Origin: Prinsepia uniflora
Lineage: Eukaryota > Streptophyta > Magnoliopsida > Rosales > Rosaceae
Direction: 5' to 3'
DNA: 64,000 nt
Assembly (NCBI GenBank): GCA_032719365.1
Contig: CM064864.1
Span: 5,812,183 to 5,876,182, forward strand
Shown here in pieces: positions 12,263 to 24,284 of the stretch. The first letter of the stretch is position 1; every line of letters begins with the position of its first letter. Both the position numbers and the translations under genes were made by a program. Under the pieces are notes generated by a model, which had not been told where the DNA came from, searched no databases, and was given only the letters and a program-made list of their open reading frames with translations.

Positions 12263-14400
12263 AGAATAATCACAGTTCCTTTTCTTTAATTATATATCCC
12301 ATAATGAAGCAATCAGTCTCTTCATAGCACCACGCTGTCTCTTCTTCCTATGATTCTTATGATTGAATATTGAAAAATATGTCACATGTTTGTCCAAAAA
12401 TAGAAAAGAAACATAAATTAGGCATTCGATCATCTAAAAAAGGACACGTACTAGATTATTGAAGGAGCTTGACTCCCTAAAATCCTTTGTTTCTCTTATT
12501 TATATTTTGGTTAATTTATATTCTCTGCTTATTTATTTTATTATTATTATATTTAAACATAAAATATAAAACTCTTGATTCATTTTATATGTTATCGTTC
12601 CAATTTGGAATGAAAACGCAAAGAAATAAAATAAAGAAGAGTTAAGTAAAATCAAATAGTCTTCTTCACAATATATATACTATGACGAGAAACTGTATAG
12701 CGGAACAAAGAAAAGGAATATTAAAAAAATGCAAAAGTTTTTTAGTTCTGCCCACGGATTGCAATAGAAAATTTAATATTTAATCAATTTAAATAATTGG
12801 TTAAGCTTCGTGTAAAATTTGTGAAGAACATGCTAAAAATGCCTCAGATTGGGTATCCCAAGCAGACTCATATTACACTCAGTTTTTGTCATCTATATAT
12901 ATCTGCAGGCAGCCAAGTACATACAAAAAATGAAAATTACTGGGAATTATTAAATCCAGGCTTCTAGGCTCTAGCTATGAAATTCTTGTGATAATTTTCA
13001 ACCTACTCCCTCAGGCAAACTGTCAATATGCATATGGTTTTATGCAGAAAGTAAATTAAGGTCATGATCAAGATTCAAGATCACCCAATGAAAACACTAG
13101 AAAATCTAGGCAAATGAGGAGTTAGATTTTATTTTTCCGGTTAGTTTGAAACCACCTATATATATATATCTTGACTTCTACATAATTCCTTTAGAATTAG
13201 GACATAAAAATTAGGACCTGGATTGATAATCTAAACAATTTAATCTCTGCACGATCATGACACGAGGTAGTTACATTAATGAAATATATATATATATATA
13301 CACAGTGATGTAGTCGGGATTCAATTTGTGAGGGTGTTTTACAAAATACTTTTATAAAAAATTAAAATTTTAATATATACTACAACTCATAATTAATGTA
13401 TGCAAAATGTTCAAATGAATAAAATATTATCAAATTAAGTAAAAAACTAAAAAGTTATATTATATTACTAATTTATTATATAATTATACTTGATAAGTTC
13501 TTATTTTTTTGAAATCAATATTGTGTAGTATTTGATTTTCTTTGATAATCTTTTAAAAAATATAATGACCAAGTTAAATCAATAATCCATTCAAATTTAC
13601 ATATTTATTACCAAAATATATCATATTTATATTTCTTTTGTTAGAAATTTATTATATTTTTTAATATTATAGAATGGTGAGCGAGGGCCGAGGACCTCAT
13701 TAGACCCCATTCTCTTCGCCCGTGTATATACATACAACAAATATTAAGATAGCTTTTTAAAAATGCCGAATTTGAAATTTGAAATCTCACAGCTATAGAG
13801 TCGTTTGCATTTGCTAGGTCTGGATTTGAGCCATGCCGTATGCAAGTATGTCAGATCATTTGCATTTCCTAGCTGTTGGAGTTGGGTAGGTGAGCTGAAT
13901 GATGACCTAAAGAACTTCATATTCCTACAGTGAAAGCCCCAGATGACATAGGGCAAGCATCAAGCATGCGCATAGTTGTGAGATCTGACTAATTAATGAT
14001 AATATTATAATTAATTATGTCATTTATTTAAGTCCATGGGGTGTTAAGAATGGTGTTAAATTACCCTTTTTTGGGTGCGTTTTATAAAAAGTGAAAAAAA
14101 TAAAATTCAATATTACAACTTTTTCCATTCCTTATGCCTCTTGCATTATCTTCAAATTATTCCTCAAAAGTACATGATCTTATTTTTTGCATCATAAATT
14201 CTTATATGTTTTAAGTAATTTTTTTTTTAGGAAATACCACTAAGTAGTGTCTCCACATTTGAAAGATGTGCCTAATTTCTACTCGGAGTATAGCTTGCCA
14301 ATAATCACAAAATGCTCCAAGCAAATTTCGAACTCCTACTATTTAATATTGGCATTAGAAAAATTTGTCCCCTAAAAATAACAATTTACAGATTCTGCAC
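12263..14400. other. Intergenic AT-rich DNA with microsatellite-associated repeat
   Basis: No supported gene. A (TA)n tract at about 13285-13300 is followed by ACACAGTGATGTAG. A related junction, (TA)n then ACACAATGGCGTAG, occurs at about 57980-58018, suggesting an unclassified repeat that begins next to TA microsatellites. Bases 14230-14370 resemble a degenerate dispersed repeat. Confidence 0.45.
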
Positions 14401-14538
14401 CCCCACCTTTGGTCTTCTTTAAGTTTCTTTTCACTGTTTCTTACGGGCATATAAAACTACATGGTAGGTGCTGAACAAAACACAACTTCAAGTTCTTTTA
14501 AAAAAGTAGAAGAACTCAACATTTTCTTTCTGTTCACC

Positions 14539-15416
14539 ATGGCAAAGGTTCATCCTCAGGCACCAATTTTCTCTTCCCCTTCTGAATACTTCACTTCAAA
14601 ACAAGAAACCTTCACCATCTGGATGAAGTCTCTCATACTCAATAGCAATGGCTGCACCGTCTTCGATTCGACCGGTAAAATTGTGTACCGTGTAGATAAC
14701 TATGACTGTAAATGTAGTGGTGAAGTTTACCTCATGGATTTGAAAGGCAAAATCCTCTTCACCATATTGAGAAAGGTAATTAGTTTTTATTTTTTTCCCT
14801 CTTTATACCACGATATTTGGAAAAATTAGTTTATAACTTTATATATCCCGTAAGTTAAAAATTTATAATTTTTCTGATGTTAATTAATGATGGTTCTGGT
14901 ATGTAGAAATTCAATTTGCTTGGGCTTTGGGAAGGCTACAGATCATCCACATGCAAAGAGATGAACCCCAAAAGGCCTGGTTTTCAAGTTAGAAAAATTT
15001 CTAGATTGTCTAGAGGGAGATCACGACGTAAGGTTATTGTAGGGCTAGACAAGAATCAACCCCAGCAATACAGAATAGAAAGCTTGAGCAGCAAGTTATC
15101 TTACAAGATACTAGACAAGTTTGGAAGGACTATTGCCGAGGTAAATTATTTTATCGATGACTAGAATTATTAATTATTAGTACTTTAAAATAGTTGTTAT
15201 GTACTTTTTGTTCTAATGAATAAGAAAATTGGGTTATTGATATTATGTCGAAACTAAATCATGATACTTTATAATTAACAGGTAAAGAGAAAACAAACTT
15301 TGTGTGGAGTTGCTCTAGGAGAAGATGTTTTGACGATGGTGGTAGAGCCCTTCATAGATCATAGCCTCATGGTAGGGCTTCTCGTCGTGAACGGCCTCAT
15401 CCACCGGAAAATGTGA
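14539..15416 (+). CDS. LURP-one-related protein (LOR/DUF567 family)
   Basis: Three exons, 14539-14775, 14907-15140 and 15282-15416, joined at GT-AG sites in phase 0, encode about 201 residues, the normal size for this family. The product has the tubby-like LOR barrel: an N-terminal segment (APIFSSPSEYFTSKQETFTIWMKS is split across strands of the barrel), the FDSTGKIVYRVDNY core, then LMDLKGKILFTILRK, the W-E-GY segment in exon 2, and a C-terminal hydrophobic helix (DHSLMVGLLVVNGL). LURP1 relatives in Arabidopsis are linked to defence against oomycetes; most members have no known biochemistry. An in-frame ATG at 14461 would add 26 residues without family support, so 14539 is preferred. Possible membrane association through the last helix is inferred. 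Confidence 0.92.
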
Positions 15417-16115
15417 AATTTTCCAATCCCGAAGCAAGTAGACCTGGTTAAGTATATATTTAGATGTTTCAAGGAGCGAAATAGGATTTGTAAAAGTTGT
15501 AAATGATCCAATTATTGAAGAGATAGATGTACAAATTTGCAACAAAGAAATCACTAGCTAGCTAGCTAGTTCACCAAACAACTTCAACGATTAATCATTT
15601 CAATAGAGTTAACCAATTTTGTGTCATCAACCAATGATTAATTCAGTTGCTTAATTCAGCATGTGGTTCGATATTCATAACTAGCCAGTAGCCACAAATA
15701 TCTAAGAAATTAAGCAGCTGAATTGAAGGGATAAAATTAAGGATCTATGGGACCTTAATTAAGCTGCGGCAGAGGCAATTCAGATGCAGCGGCAGTTCAG
15801 GGTAATTTCAATTGATATATTGGATAACATCCTAGCTTCTGGTTACACAGGCAATCCAGTTTAACATCCTACCTTCTGTTATTTAACTTATTTTTGTCTT
15901 AAATCCCATTTAGTGTCGGGCCGATCTTGAATTATTAGTATGAATTGATATGAAACATCAAGATAAAATTTAAAATTTTCAATTTTAATTAAGTCAATTT
16001 AATTATTAAATTAGAAAGCCACATGTGTGATTTTCGCCTTAAATACCATTTGGTATTGGGATGGCCCTTCATGTAATTGATCATCACCCAAAGTAAGAAT
16101 GTAAGCACTTCTAGC
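15417..16115 (+). other. 3' flank of LURP-one gene and first part of a local duplication
   Basis: The first 150-200 bases are probably 3' untranslated sequence. From about 15945 the sequence (AACATCAAGATAAA, then CACATGTGTGATTTT, then TTGGTATTGGGATGG) has a diverged second copy at 17848-18000. No gene is seen. Confidence 0.5.
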
Positions 16116-17174
16116 TAGCCCTCTTAATTGATTCTAAAAAACCGGATCGAAAATTGAACCGAATCAAAACCGAAACAAAAAAAAAACGAACTGAAAGAAA
16201 ACCGAAATTGAATAATAAAAACCGAACCGAACCGAGTCTAACTCGATTCTATTTTGGTTCTTAATTTACCAAAACCGAACTGAACCGAAAAAACTAAACT
16301 AAATGAAATGAGCTTCTATTTTTGGGTTTTAATGGATCAGCTTATGTGTTTAATTCAATGGTCTATGTCCATTGTTCAACCTAGCCCAAGAAGAATCATG
16401 TTTCCCAGCCCAATTCCAGGTCCCCAAGCCCAACAAGCAACATCCCAAGTGCCCAACCTCTCTGCTCTCTATCTCCAAAACGACGTCGTTCAGAGTCTCT
16501 CCATCACCTTTCGCAGTCTCGCTCAGTCTATGTGCCGCTCAGCCTCATCTGTCTCCAGAGATGCACAATGATGCGACGACCCTTCGCGCTCTCAATCCTC
16601 TCATCTCTCTCGGCCTCTCGACTCTATCATCAATCTCTCAACCTCATCTCTCTCTGATTTCGTCGCCCGATTACTCACCCTGAAGACACGAACCGTCATC
16701 ACTCAGCAGACGGCCTCCTCTCAATCTCTCGTTCTTGTCGTTCTCTCCATCTCCTTGGTTCTCTCTAATCTCCATGTTCCTCGTTCTCTCCATCTCCCTC
16801 TCCCTCGACCTCGATGTCTTCGTCGAAACTCATCTTCGTTCTCTCCGTCACATACCGGTCGTCTTTGAAGCTCACCCCCCTCTCCCTCTCCCCCATTCTC
16901 GACATCTAAATGAATTCTCCTTTGTTCTCTCCATCACATACCGGTCGTCTTCGAAGCTCACCGCCCCTCTCCCTCTCCCTCGTTCTCTCCGCTGTCGCAT
17001 ACGAAAATCGGTCCAAATCTGGTTCAAAATCGAACCGAACCGATTTAACCGATTTTCAGTTCAATCGGTTTTGAGGTTGAGAAACGGACCAAACGGGAAC
17101 CGATTCGATTCTCAAGACGGTTCGGTTTCGATTTTGGCAAAAAACATAAACCGAAAAACCGATTAATAGGCCTA
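16116..17174. mobile_element. hAT-type non-autonomous element with ACCGAACCG-rich ends
   Basis: Ends are TAGCCCTCTTAATTG and, inverted, TAGGCCTATTAATCG (12 of 15 matching). Flanks CTTCTAGC (16108-16115) and CTCCCAGC (17175-17182) match in 6 of 8 positions, consistent with an old 8-bp hAT duplication. Subterminal arrays of AACCGAACCG (left) and CGGTTCGG-type motifs (right) are typical of plant non-autonomous hAT elements. The interior is CT-rich and leader-like, with a repeated block (CACATACCGGTCGTC at about 16850 and 16933). No transposase is seen. The related sequence at about 17996-18040 runs through without the insert, acting as an empty site. Confidence 0.65.
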
Positions 17175-17439
17175 CTCCCAGCGACGCGCGCCAAGATGCA
17201 TGTGGAGGAAATGACTGGAGTACAGCTTAAGCCAAGGGCATCCAATATGTTTTTGTAGAATGAATGCATGCTGAATTTCATCCCTTCAAATTAAAAGCTG
17301 CCTTAGAGTACCCCAATACCGTGGCATAACTTTATCTTTAGCATGTGCTTCAATCTTCATAGCTAGTCCTACTATGTAAGAATTTAGAGACCTTAATTAA
17401 GTAGTTGAATTGAAGTCATACATTAGAGGTGAGCACGAA

Positions 17440-17835
17440 TTCGTTAAAAATGTTAACAGATTTGCTTCAAACCTCTATTTATCCAACAATTTAGGTTTGA
17501 CCGAATAAAAGTCAAACAGTCTGAGAATACAAACCGCTCCGTTAATAACGATTTGAATTTGGATTTGGATTTTCAATTTGAAAATCCGTTAAATTCAAAC
17601 CGCACCGTTAATGAGCATACTAGTATTATATACCTTACTTAAAGTCAAATAATTTGAGAATTCAAACCGGACTGTTAGTAACAGTTTGAATTTAGATTTT
17701 CATTTTGAAAATCCGTTAAATTCAAACCGGGCCGTTAATTAGCATACTAGTATTATATACTTTACTTAAAGTCAAACAATTTGAGAATCCAAACCAAACT
17801 GTTAGTAACAATTTGAATTTAGATTTTCATTTGGT
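17440..17835. repeat. Tandem repeat, about 127-bp unit
   Basis: About two and a half diverged copies. The landmark CCGTTAAATTCAAACCG occurs at 17586 and 17713, 127 bp apart, followed each time by TAGTATTATATA and AAGTCAAA. The unit also contains AACAGTTTGAATTTAGAT. It lies between the two copies of the larger local duplication. Confidence 0.7.
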
Positions 17836-17847
17836 TTGAACCGACTG

Positions 17848-18430
17848 AAACATCAAGATAAAGTTAATAGTTTTCAATTAGAATTTTAAAAGTTTGATTA
17901 AATCCATTTTAAATAATAAATTATAAAACCCACATGTGTGATTTTTGCCTTAACTCTATTTGGTGTTGGGACGGTCCTACTGATAATTAGCCAGATTGAG
18001 AATGCAAGCACCGACACCATTGCGATGACGCATGTGGAGAAGCTGGATGGAGTGTATTTTAAGCCAAGGTACATCAGGTTCTAATCCAACTCAGTTCTGT
18101 TCAAGGAAAAAAATAATAGTAAATTAATTTTTTTCAACAAGCATAATTAATTACTCTAGGTGTCAAGTATAATTATATGTTTTTGTAGAACGAATGCAAG
18201 CTGAATTTTATGAATCCCTTCAAGCTAGGAAGGCCTGCTTTGTTATAATGGAATTGATGCTTGTAAGTTTGTTTTTGTAGAATGAAAGCAAGCTGAATTC
18301 ATCCTTCAAGGTAAAAGTTGCCACAAATTACCCTCATACCGTGGCACAACTTCAGCATATATGCTTCAATATTCATAACTAGTCGTAATATATAAGAAAT
18401 TGTGACCATAATTAGGTCGTTGAATCGGAG
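17848..18430. repeat. Second copy of local segmental duplication
   Basis: It aligns with 15945-16115 plus 17175-17345: CATCAAGATAAAG, CACATGTGTGATTTTTGCC, GAATGCAAGCACC, GACGCATGTGGAG and AAGCCAAG occur in the same order. A third partial block at 18240-18420 repeats TTTTTGTAGAATGAA and CCGTGGCA. Coding potential was not recognised in either copy. Confidence 0.6.
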
Positions 18431-19600
18431 CCATACATGGATGAGACCTTAGTTAAGCTTTGGCGTTGGGACGACCCTATTTAATAAGTTATAGCATTAC
18501 TAACTCTAAAATGCTCAGCATCACAATCTTCCCAAAACCCAGAAGATTTATCCGATCTTGAACATTAAACCAATCTTAAAAAGGATCCATAATAACTATT
18601 AAGGTTTGGTTGAAGAATGACGATGATTGATGCAAGGCCGTCCCAAGGGCCATGACGACGAGTAAGGCCTTGAGCCTCAATCTATTAAAGCCCTCATTTT
18701 TTGAAAGTTACTTTAATATATATGTTAATTCAATTAAAAAATAGTGTCCTATAAACTTATTTGAGGCCTTTAGGATAGTTTGAATCACATATTTTGCCAA
18801 AATGCTAATATTATTTTATTTTATTAGAAGGAAGAGGAGAATTTTTGAAAATTACCTATACAATTTGTCATCGGGGGTTCAAACTTAAGATTAATTGTTT
18901 ACAAGTCAATACTAGAATCAACTGAATTAGACCCACCTGATTGCAAAAGTCATCTATTTAGTTTATATAGATATGTAGTTTATTATTTTTATTAGTAACA
19001 GAAATAATAAATAGTACATTAAAAAAAAAACACATGGAATCTCTTTCATCTTATCATTATTAATATATTATCAGTATGAATATAATATAAAGTTTGTTGT
19101 TTGAATTAAATTATATATAGCTTCCTATTTTAAAATGTAAGATAATTATTCAAGATAATCAATTTTGGGCCTAATTTTATTCTCCGCTATAACTTATAAG
19201 AGGCCTGATTCCTGGGCAAATTCAAAACAACATTGCACCTTTTAGCGTCTTTGAAACTATAAACGGGCAGGATAAACCGAAACAATGGAGCTTGGGATTT
19301 TTGATATCCCAACTGTGCCAAGTAGATCCATGGAAAGGAAGTGTGATTAATACAAATGACATGGAAAATAGGTTCCAAAATATAAAGTAAGAGAACGACG
19401 GCGTGTCCTTCGCTGAACACTAAGCCACCGTAAGCACGATCGCATTACCCTAATCAATTTTTTTTTTTCATTTTTGGGCATACCCTAATCAAAGTTCTTT
19501 TATAATTAATTATACTCACCGGAATCTCTTACTCAATTATTCCCGGAAAATTCGCGTTTTATTTTTTCTGCTTTTTTTCCCGAGAAAGTGACGCCCCAGC
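18431..19600. other. Intergenic DNA upstream of eIF2B-alpha, with degenerate repeat
   Basis: No gene is supported. Bases 18825-19030 (GAGAATTTTTGAAAATTACC, then CAATTTGTCATC, then TTTACAAGTCAA) have a relative at 35715-35900, so a dispersed repeat is present. The promoter of the next gene should lie in the last few hundred bases. Confidence 0.5.
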
Positions 19601-19616
19601 CACCACGTAGGCATAA

Positions 19617-22409
19617 ATGTGGTGGAGATCCGCCTCGTTCATTCGGGACAAGCAGGACCTAGAAAAAAAGGACGCTGCTTCGGCCCTGAAACCCGACTCC
19701 CTCACTCTCAGTCCACCACCACAGTCTTCATCCATGGCCGACCAAAGCCCTAAATCTAAGGTCTCGGCGTACTACCAGACCCGGGCGGCTCATCATGGCG
19801 TCGTCACCAGCGACTGGCTGGCCCAGGCCCAAGCCGCGGTTGGCCAAAACCCCGACGAGCAAGCTTCAATTCAGGCCGAGGCCGAAGCCAAGCCTGTTTC
19901 TGATTCCGGCAAGCCCTTCAGCGTCATCGAGGAGTTCAATAACTGGCGAAAGCAGCCCGATTTGGCCGAGGCCGTGGCGGCGATTCGGGCCCTGGCGTCT
20001 GTGATTCGCTCCAGTGAGGCCACCACTATGATGGAGCTGGAAATTGAGCTCAAGAAGGCCTCCGATTCTCTTAAAGTGAGTCACTGTGCTCTATTTGTTT
20101 GACTTTAAAGTAGTTTTCAAATTTTATTTCTCTGTGAATCTTTCTTTGAAAGTTATCCCTTTCTTAAGTAATACATAGATGCACTTGGAATTACGGTAAG
20201 GCTTTTTGTTTGGGCGGTACCTGCCTTGAAAAATGAGTCGATCAATACCTATTGAGTCTTAGTCTTTGTTCCTAGATGTTTTGGCTTGCATTGGTAGTCT
20301 TTTGGGCAGATGAATTGATATAGAAAGCAAGAATGGCGCAATATGATTTGGTTCCGTTGAATTTGAAATAAGTTATAGGCTCATAGCATAAGAGCAGATT
20401 TTAATAAAGAACCCATTTTTACACGTGAACTTCACTAGATAGATTCCTTTCGATTTCTAATATTTGTGGATGATATAATAAAGTTTCTTCTCTGTTGTTT
20501 GGATTCTGTGTTTCCATACTTTGATTGGTATTGCGAGTTTGCAATTTCATCATTAGTGCTATGTTTGGAGGAGGAACTTCAACCTACCAAGGATTTAGGC
20601 AAAATTAGTGAAAAATGAGGAACTCCGAAGTAAGAAGGAATAAGTAATTGATTAGATGTGATGCATTTAGAAGGATTTGGAAGTAACACCTTTGGATATC
20701 CCTTGTTAGTAGTTTTGTTATGCTTATGTGGTGTATATGCGCCCTTGCTAGTTACTCAATTAGTTAATTCTTACAGGCACTCTATTCAATGTTTTTAGTG
20801 CATTTTTTATTACTAATGTAGCCTAAACCCCTTGGTACTTTAAAGTTCCTCTCCAAACATACCGGTGAACTTAATTTTAGGAATTATCTTTTGTTGGATC
20901 AAGTTAGAATCTGATATGAGAAGTTCAATTGTAATTTGATCTCTGTTCCTAGTGGAAGTTCAGAATTTTGGATTTTCAAATTAACATCACTCGCCCTTCA
21001 TGTGCTTCAGTTATGGGACAAGACCTCTATTTCTTTAACTGCTGGATGTGACCTGTTCATGCGATATGTTACTCGAACTTCTGCGTTAGAGTATGAGGAT
21101 TTCAACTCAGCCAAGTCTCGTTTGATTGAACGCGCGGAGAAATTTGGGGAGATATCAACTAAGGTACATGACCCAGTAACAATCTTTTAAGTTTACTTTA
21201 ACTACTGTCATCTTCCTTATATTCAGTCACAGTTTGTCTTATATTACAGGCCCGCAGAATCATTGCTGTGCTTAGCCAAGACTTTATATTTGATGGATGC
21301 ACCATTTTGGTTCATGGTTTCTCTAGGGTTGTTCTAGAAGTATTGAAGACTGCAGCGCAGAGCAATAAACTCTTCCGAATTTTCTGCACAGGTTTTATTT
21401 TTATCATTCAGTCATTATTTTAGTGTATATAACTGAAGTAAGACATAGTTATCAACAAATTAGAATCTGTCTTCGTGAAATATATAAAAAATTGAGATTT
21501 TATATGTTAGTCCGTTAACCACTATGGCTGTAGAGTTTGCTGAGAATAATGTTCTTTTCCATTCAAAATATTCGTAAGTATCTATAGGATTAGTATGAAC
21601 TGTTTTCCTTATGGTTGGTTCTGTTCTATTTGTCTGCCATATGATTCAATCTTGATACTGTAACCTGTAGAGGGAAGACCGGATAGAACAGGATTACGGT
21701 TATCAAATGAGCTGGCCAAGCTTGATGTTCCCGTGAAGCTTCTGATAGACTCTGCAGTGGCATATACCATGGATGAGGTTGACATGGTATTGGTTGGGGC
21801 AGATGGAGTAGTTGAAAGTGGAGGTATTATCAATATGATGGGAACATTTCAAATTGCCTTGGTGGCACACAGCATGAGCAAACCAGTGTATGTTGCTGCT
21901 GAAAGCTATAAGGTATCCCCAACACTTATTCAATATTTAGTGAAGGAGGTCATATTATATCATTGCCTTAATGCCTTATAGTCGGTATTTATTTGCTGGT
22001 ATTTAGCACTACAATTAGCAAAATATATTGTTTAGTGACTTCACCGCTTGCATCACAGAATAAAAACATCTATAAGATTTCAGAGTCAGAGTTGACATTT
22101 TTACTTTGACGGAGGGATTTGTATTTTTCTATCTGGGACGGAGTTGTTCATTAGTTCTGCAGAACATTTTATATATTTGCTAATTGATTTGCTGTTCCCC
22201 AGTTTGCTCGCCTTTATCCATTGGATCAGAAAGACATGGCTCCTGCACTACGCCCAATTGATTTTGGGGTGCCTATCCCCTCCAAGGTTGAGGTCGAAAG
22301 GTCTGCACGCGATTATACTCCTCCACAATATCTTACTCTTCTCTTCACGGATCTGGGTGTACTAACTCCGTCAGTGGTCAGCGATGAGCTTATTCAGCTA
22401 TACTTGTAA
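19617..22409 (+). CDS. Translation initiation factor eIF2B subunit alpha
   Basis: The product is a regulatory subunit of eIF2B, the guanine nucleotide exchange factor that reloads eIF2 with GTP. Five exons, 19617-20075, 21011-21163, 21250-21391, 21671-21912 and 22203-22409, join in frame at GT-AG sites and encode 400 residues. The Rossmann-like IF-2B domain is clear: ISLTAGCDLFMRYVTR, FDGCTILVHGFSRVVLEVL, EGRPDRTGLRLSNEL, VDMVLVGADGVVESGGIIN and the C-terminal LFTDLGVLTPSVVSDEL. The alternative in-frame ATG at 19734 (MADQSPK) would give 361 residues; both starts look plausible and the longer frame is open from 19617. The N-terminal linker is plant-like and low in complexity. No defects are seen; likely a housekeeping gene. 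Confidence 0.95.
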
Positions 22410-23699
22410 CCCTCTCATGAATATGAATATTTTCCCAGATAGACACACTTGATCTTCCTCACTTTCAACCCCCCGGCCTTACCAAATTCTGATTGTATTC
22501 ACTTCAAGGGGAAGAATTTTTGTTGTTAGGGCATGAAAAGTCAATGGTCTTTTATTTTTTGTTAAATTTGTGATATAGGGGTTGTTGATTATACAAATTG
22601 TGTATCAATTTTGTTGAACCTGAGAACCTCCTAGTACACAATGAGCAGGAATATCACTAGACTGGTAGTACTGGATGCTACAAGAGTTTAAATTTAGTTT
22701 ATTTTGCAAATTGGGTTGTTCATTTGAATTAGTTCTGCTAGTTTAGTGATGAACTAAAATTTATACAGTATGAATTTGGGGTGCCTATATGGTGTTGGCC
22801 TTACACATGGAAGGGAAAGAGGGGTTGAAAAAGGGATATTTGACAACAAAGCAATGATGCTACTTTCAATTTTGTTCACAATTCTCTACCACCTTTTTTT
22901 TTTTTTTTTTTTTGATGGATTCTCTACCACCTTATTAGAAAAGCTTTGGGTGGGCTGATGCTTAGGGTGCATCAAGTCCTTTTTAGGGAAAAGCGAATTT
23001 TATTTACTAAAAAAAGAATGTTTACTACAAACCATAAAGTGTGATTAAAGCTTCTGATTTATTAGTATTATTTTTTATGCTCTTCGACTCTATAGTCTAT
23101 AGTGGGGAGTCCTGGAAATGATCTATAGACTTTACTAAATCGAAATACAATCAATTGGTGGAACACAAGCTGAGGAGGGATGCAAAAGTTGAAAAGTGAG
23201 AAAAAAGAAACATAGTAAAGCTTTGAGAAAAACAGAATAAAAGGAAACAAAAAAAAAAAATTACAGCACTATTATGAAACCGAACTTGAAATATATGTAA
23301 TACCAATCAAGAGCTTCAAATCTTGTGTTGGAATCTCCCATCTTCATTATCGAGTCCATAAAAACAAATAAAAAATACTTATTTTAGTTATTTATTTGTA
23401 TCAAAATAATATATAGGTAAATTTGATTTATGCATATGTTCTATGAGGAGATTTCCAATTCAGTTGAATTTTTACAACATATTATTCACATTATAATAAT
23501 GAGACGAATGAGCACATTCATCCTAATTAGTTGGATGTTAGGCGAGCAGAACAAATTATATCTCATAGGGAATATTTGGAGCTAGATATTTAGACAACAT
23601 ATATGGAATATTATTGAAAGCAATATATATAGGAAAAGGTTTGCAAGTAACATTTAAATTACTCATCATTTGATGAGATTACCCAATGCATGTATATAT
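22410..23699. other. eIF2B-alpha 3' region and intergenic DNA
   Basis: The 3' untranslated region probably runs to about 22620. After that the sequence is AT-rich, with a poly-T tract at 22890-22912. Nothing else is recognised. Confidence 0.5.
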
Positions 23700-23837
23700 T
23701 CAAAGCTTGTGTTTGTTATTTGGGAGGAGCCTCTCCCTCAGGTCCGCAACATCAACCTCTCCAAAGTGACTCTCTGGAATCCAATTCTGAGTCTTAGCGT
23801 CTCTCATCCAAAACTCTACTTCATCATATTTTGTGAC
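23700..23837 (-). pseudogene. Possible LEA-like 3' exon, gene incomplete
   Basis: On the minus strand a 43-residue open stretch ends at a TGA (23702-23700). It contains EFWMRDAKTQNWIPES, then HFGEVDVADLRERLL. The WxxDxxTxxWxPE...DVAELR arrangement resembles the C-terminal motif of LEA_3/SAG21-type small stress proteins. A possible acceptor (CTAG) lies at 23838-23840. Upstream, 23900-24000 has a further open stretch (KAAAESGSVRLQTAATEY) behind an acceptor-like TTGCAG, but I could not join the pieces cleanly or find a first exon before the retrotransposon at 24285. The gene may be broken by that insertion, or simply unresolved. Confidence 0.35.
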
Positions 23838-24284
23838 TAGCTACATTGTTAACCCTAATATTACCACTGCCCAATTCCGTTGTCGCTGTCCTCCTAATAT
23901 TTGGTGGTAGAGAATCCCTCAAAAAAATATTCCGTGGCCGCCGTTTGCAGTCTTACACTTCCACTTTCTGCAGCAGCCTTGTACGATCGCCTGCTGCAAC
24001 AAAATATATATAATAAAACCCTAATCATCAAACAAACCATAATCACAGAGGGTACGTACGTGCTTGATTAATTAAAATAAATAATTAATTAATTAGTTGT
24101 AACGTTTGTCAAAAGTTAATTGGAGAATTATGCAGTGGAGGTAGTGACTTGTTAGGGTTTTAATTATTAGAAAGAGAGATAATATACGATCGATTGTGAT
24201 GGATATATCATATATAGATATGGAGTCCACAACGTTTTGGAAACCTACCTGATAATCAATCACATGGGATTCTATATATATATA

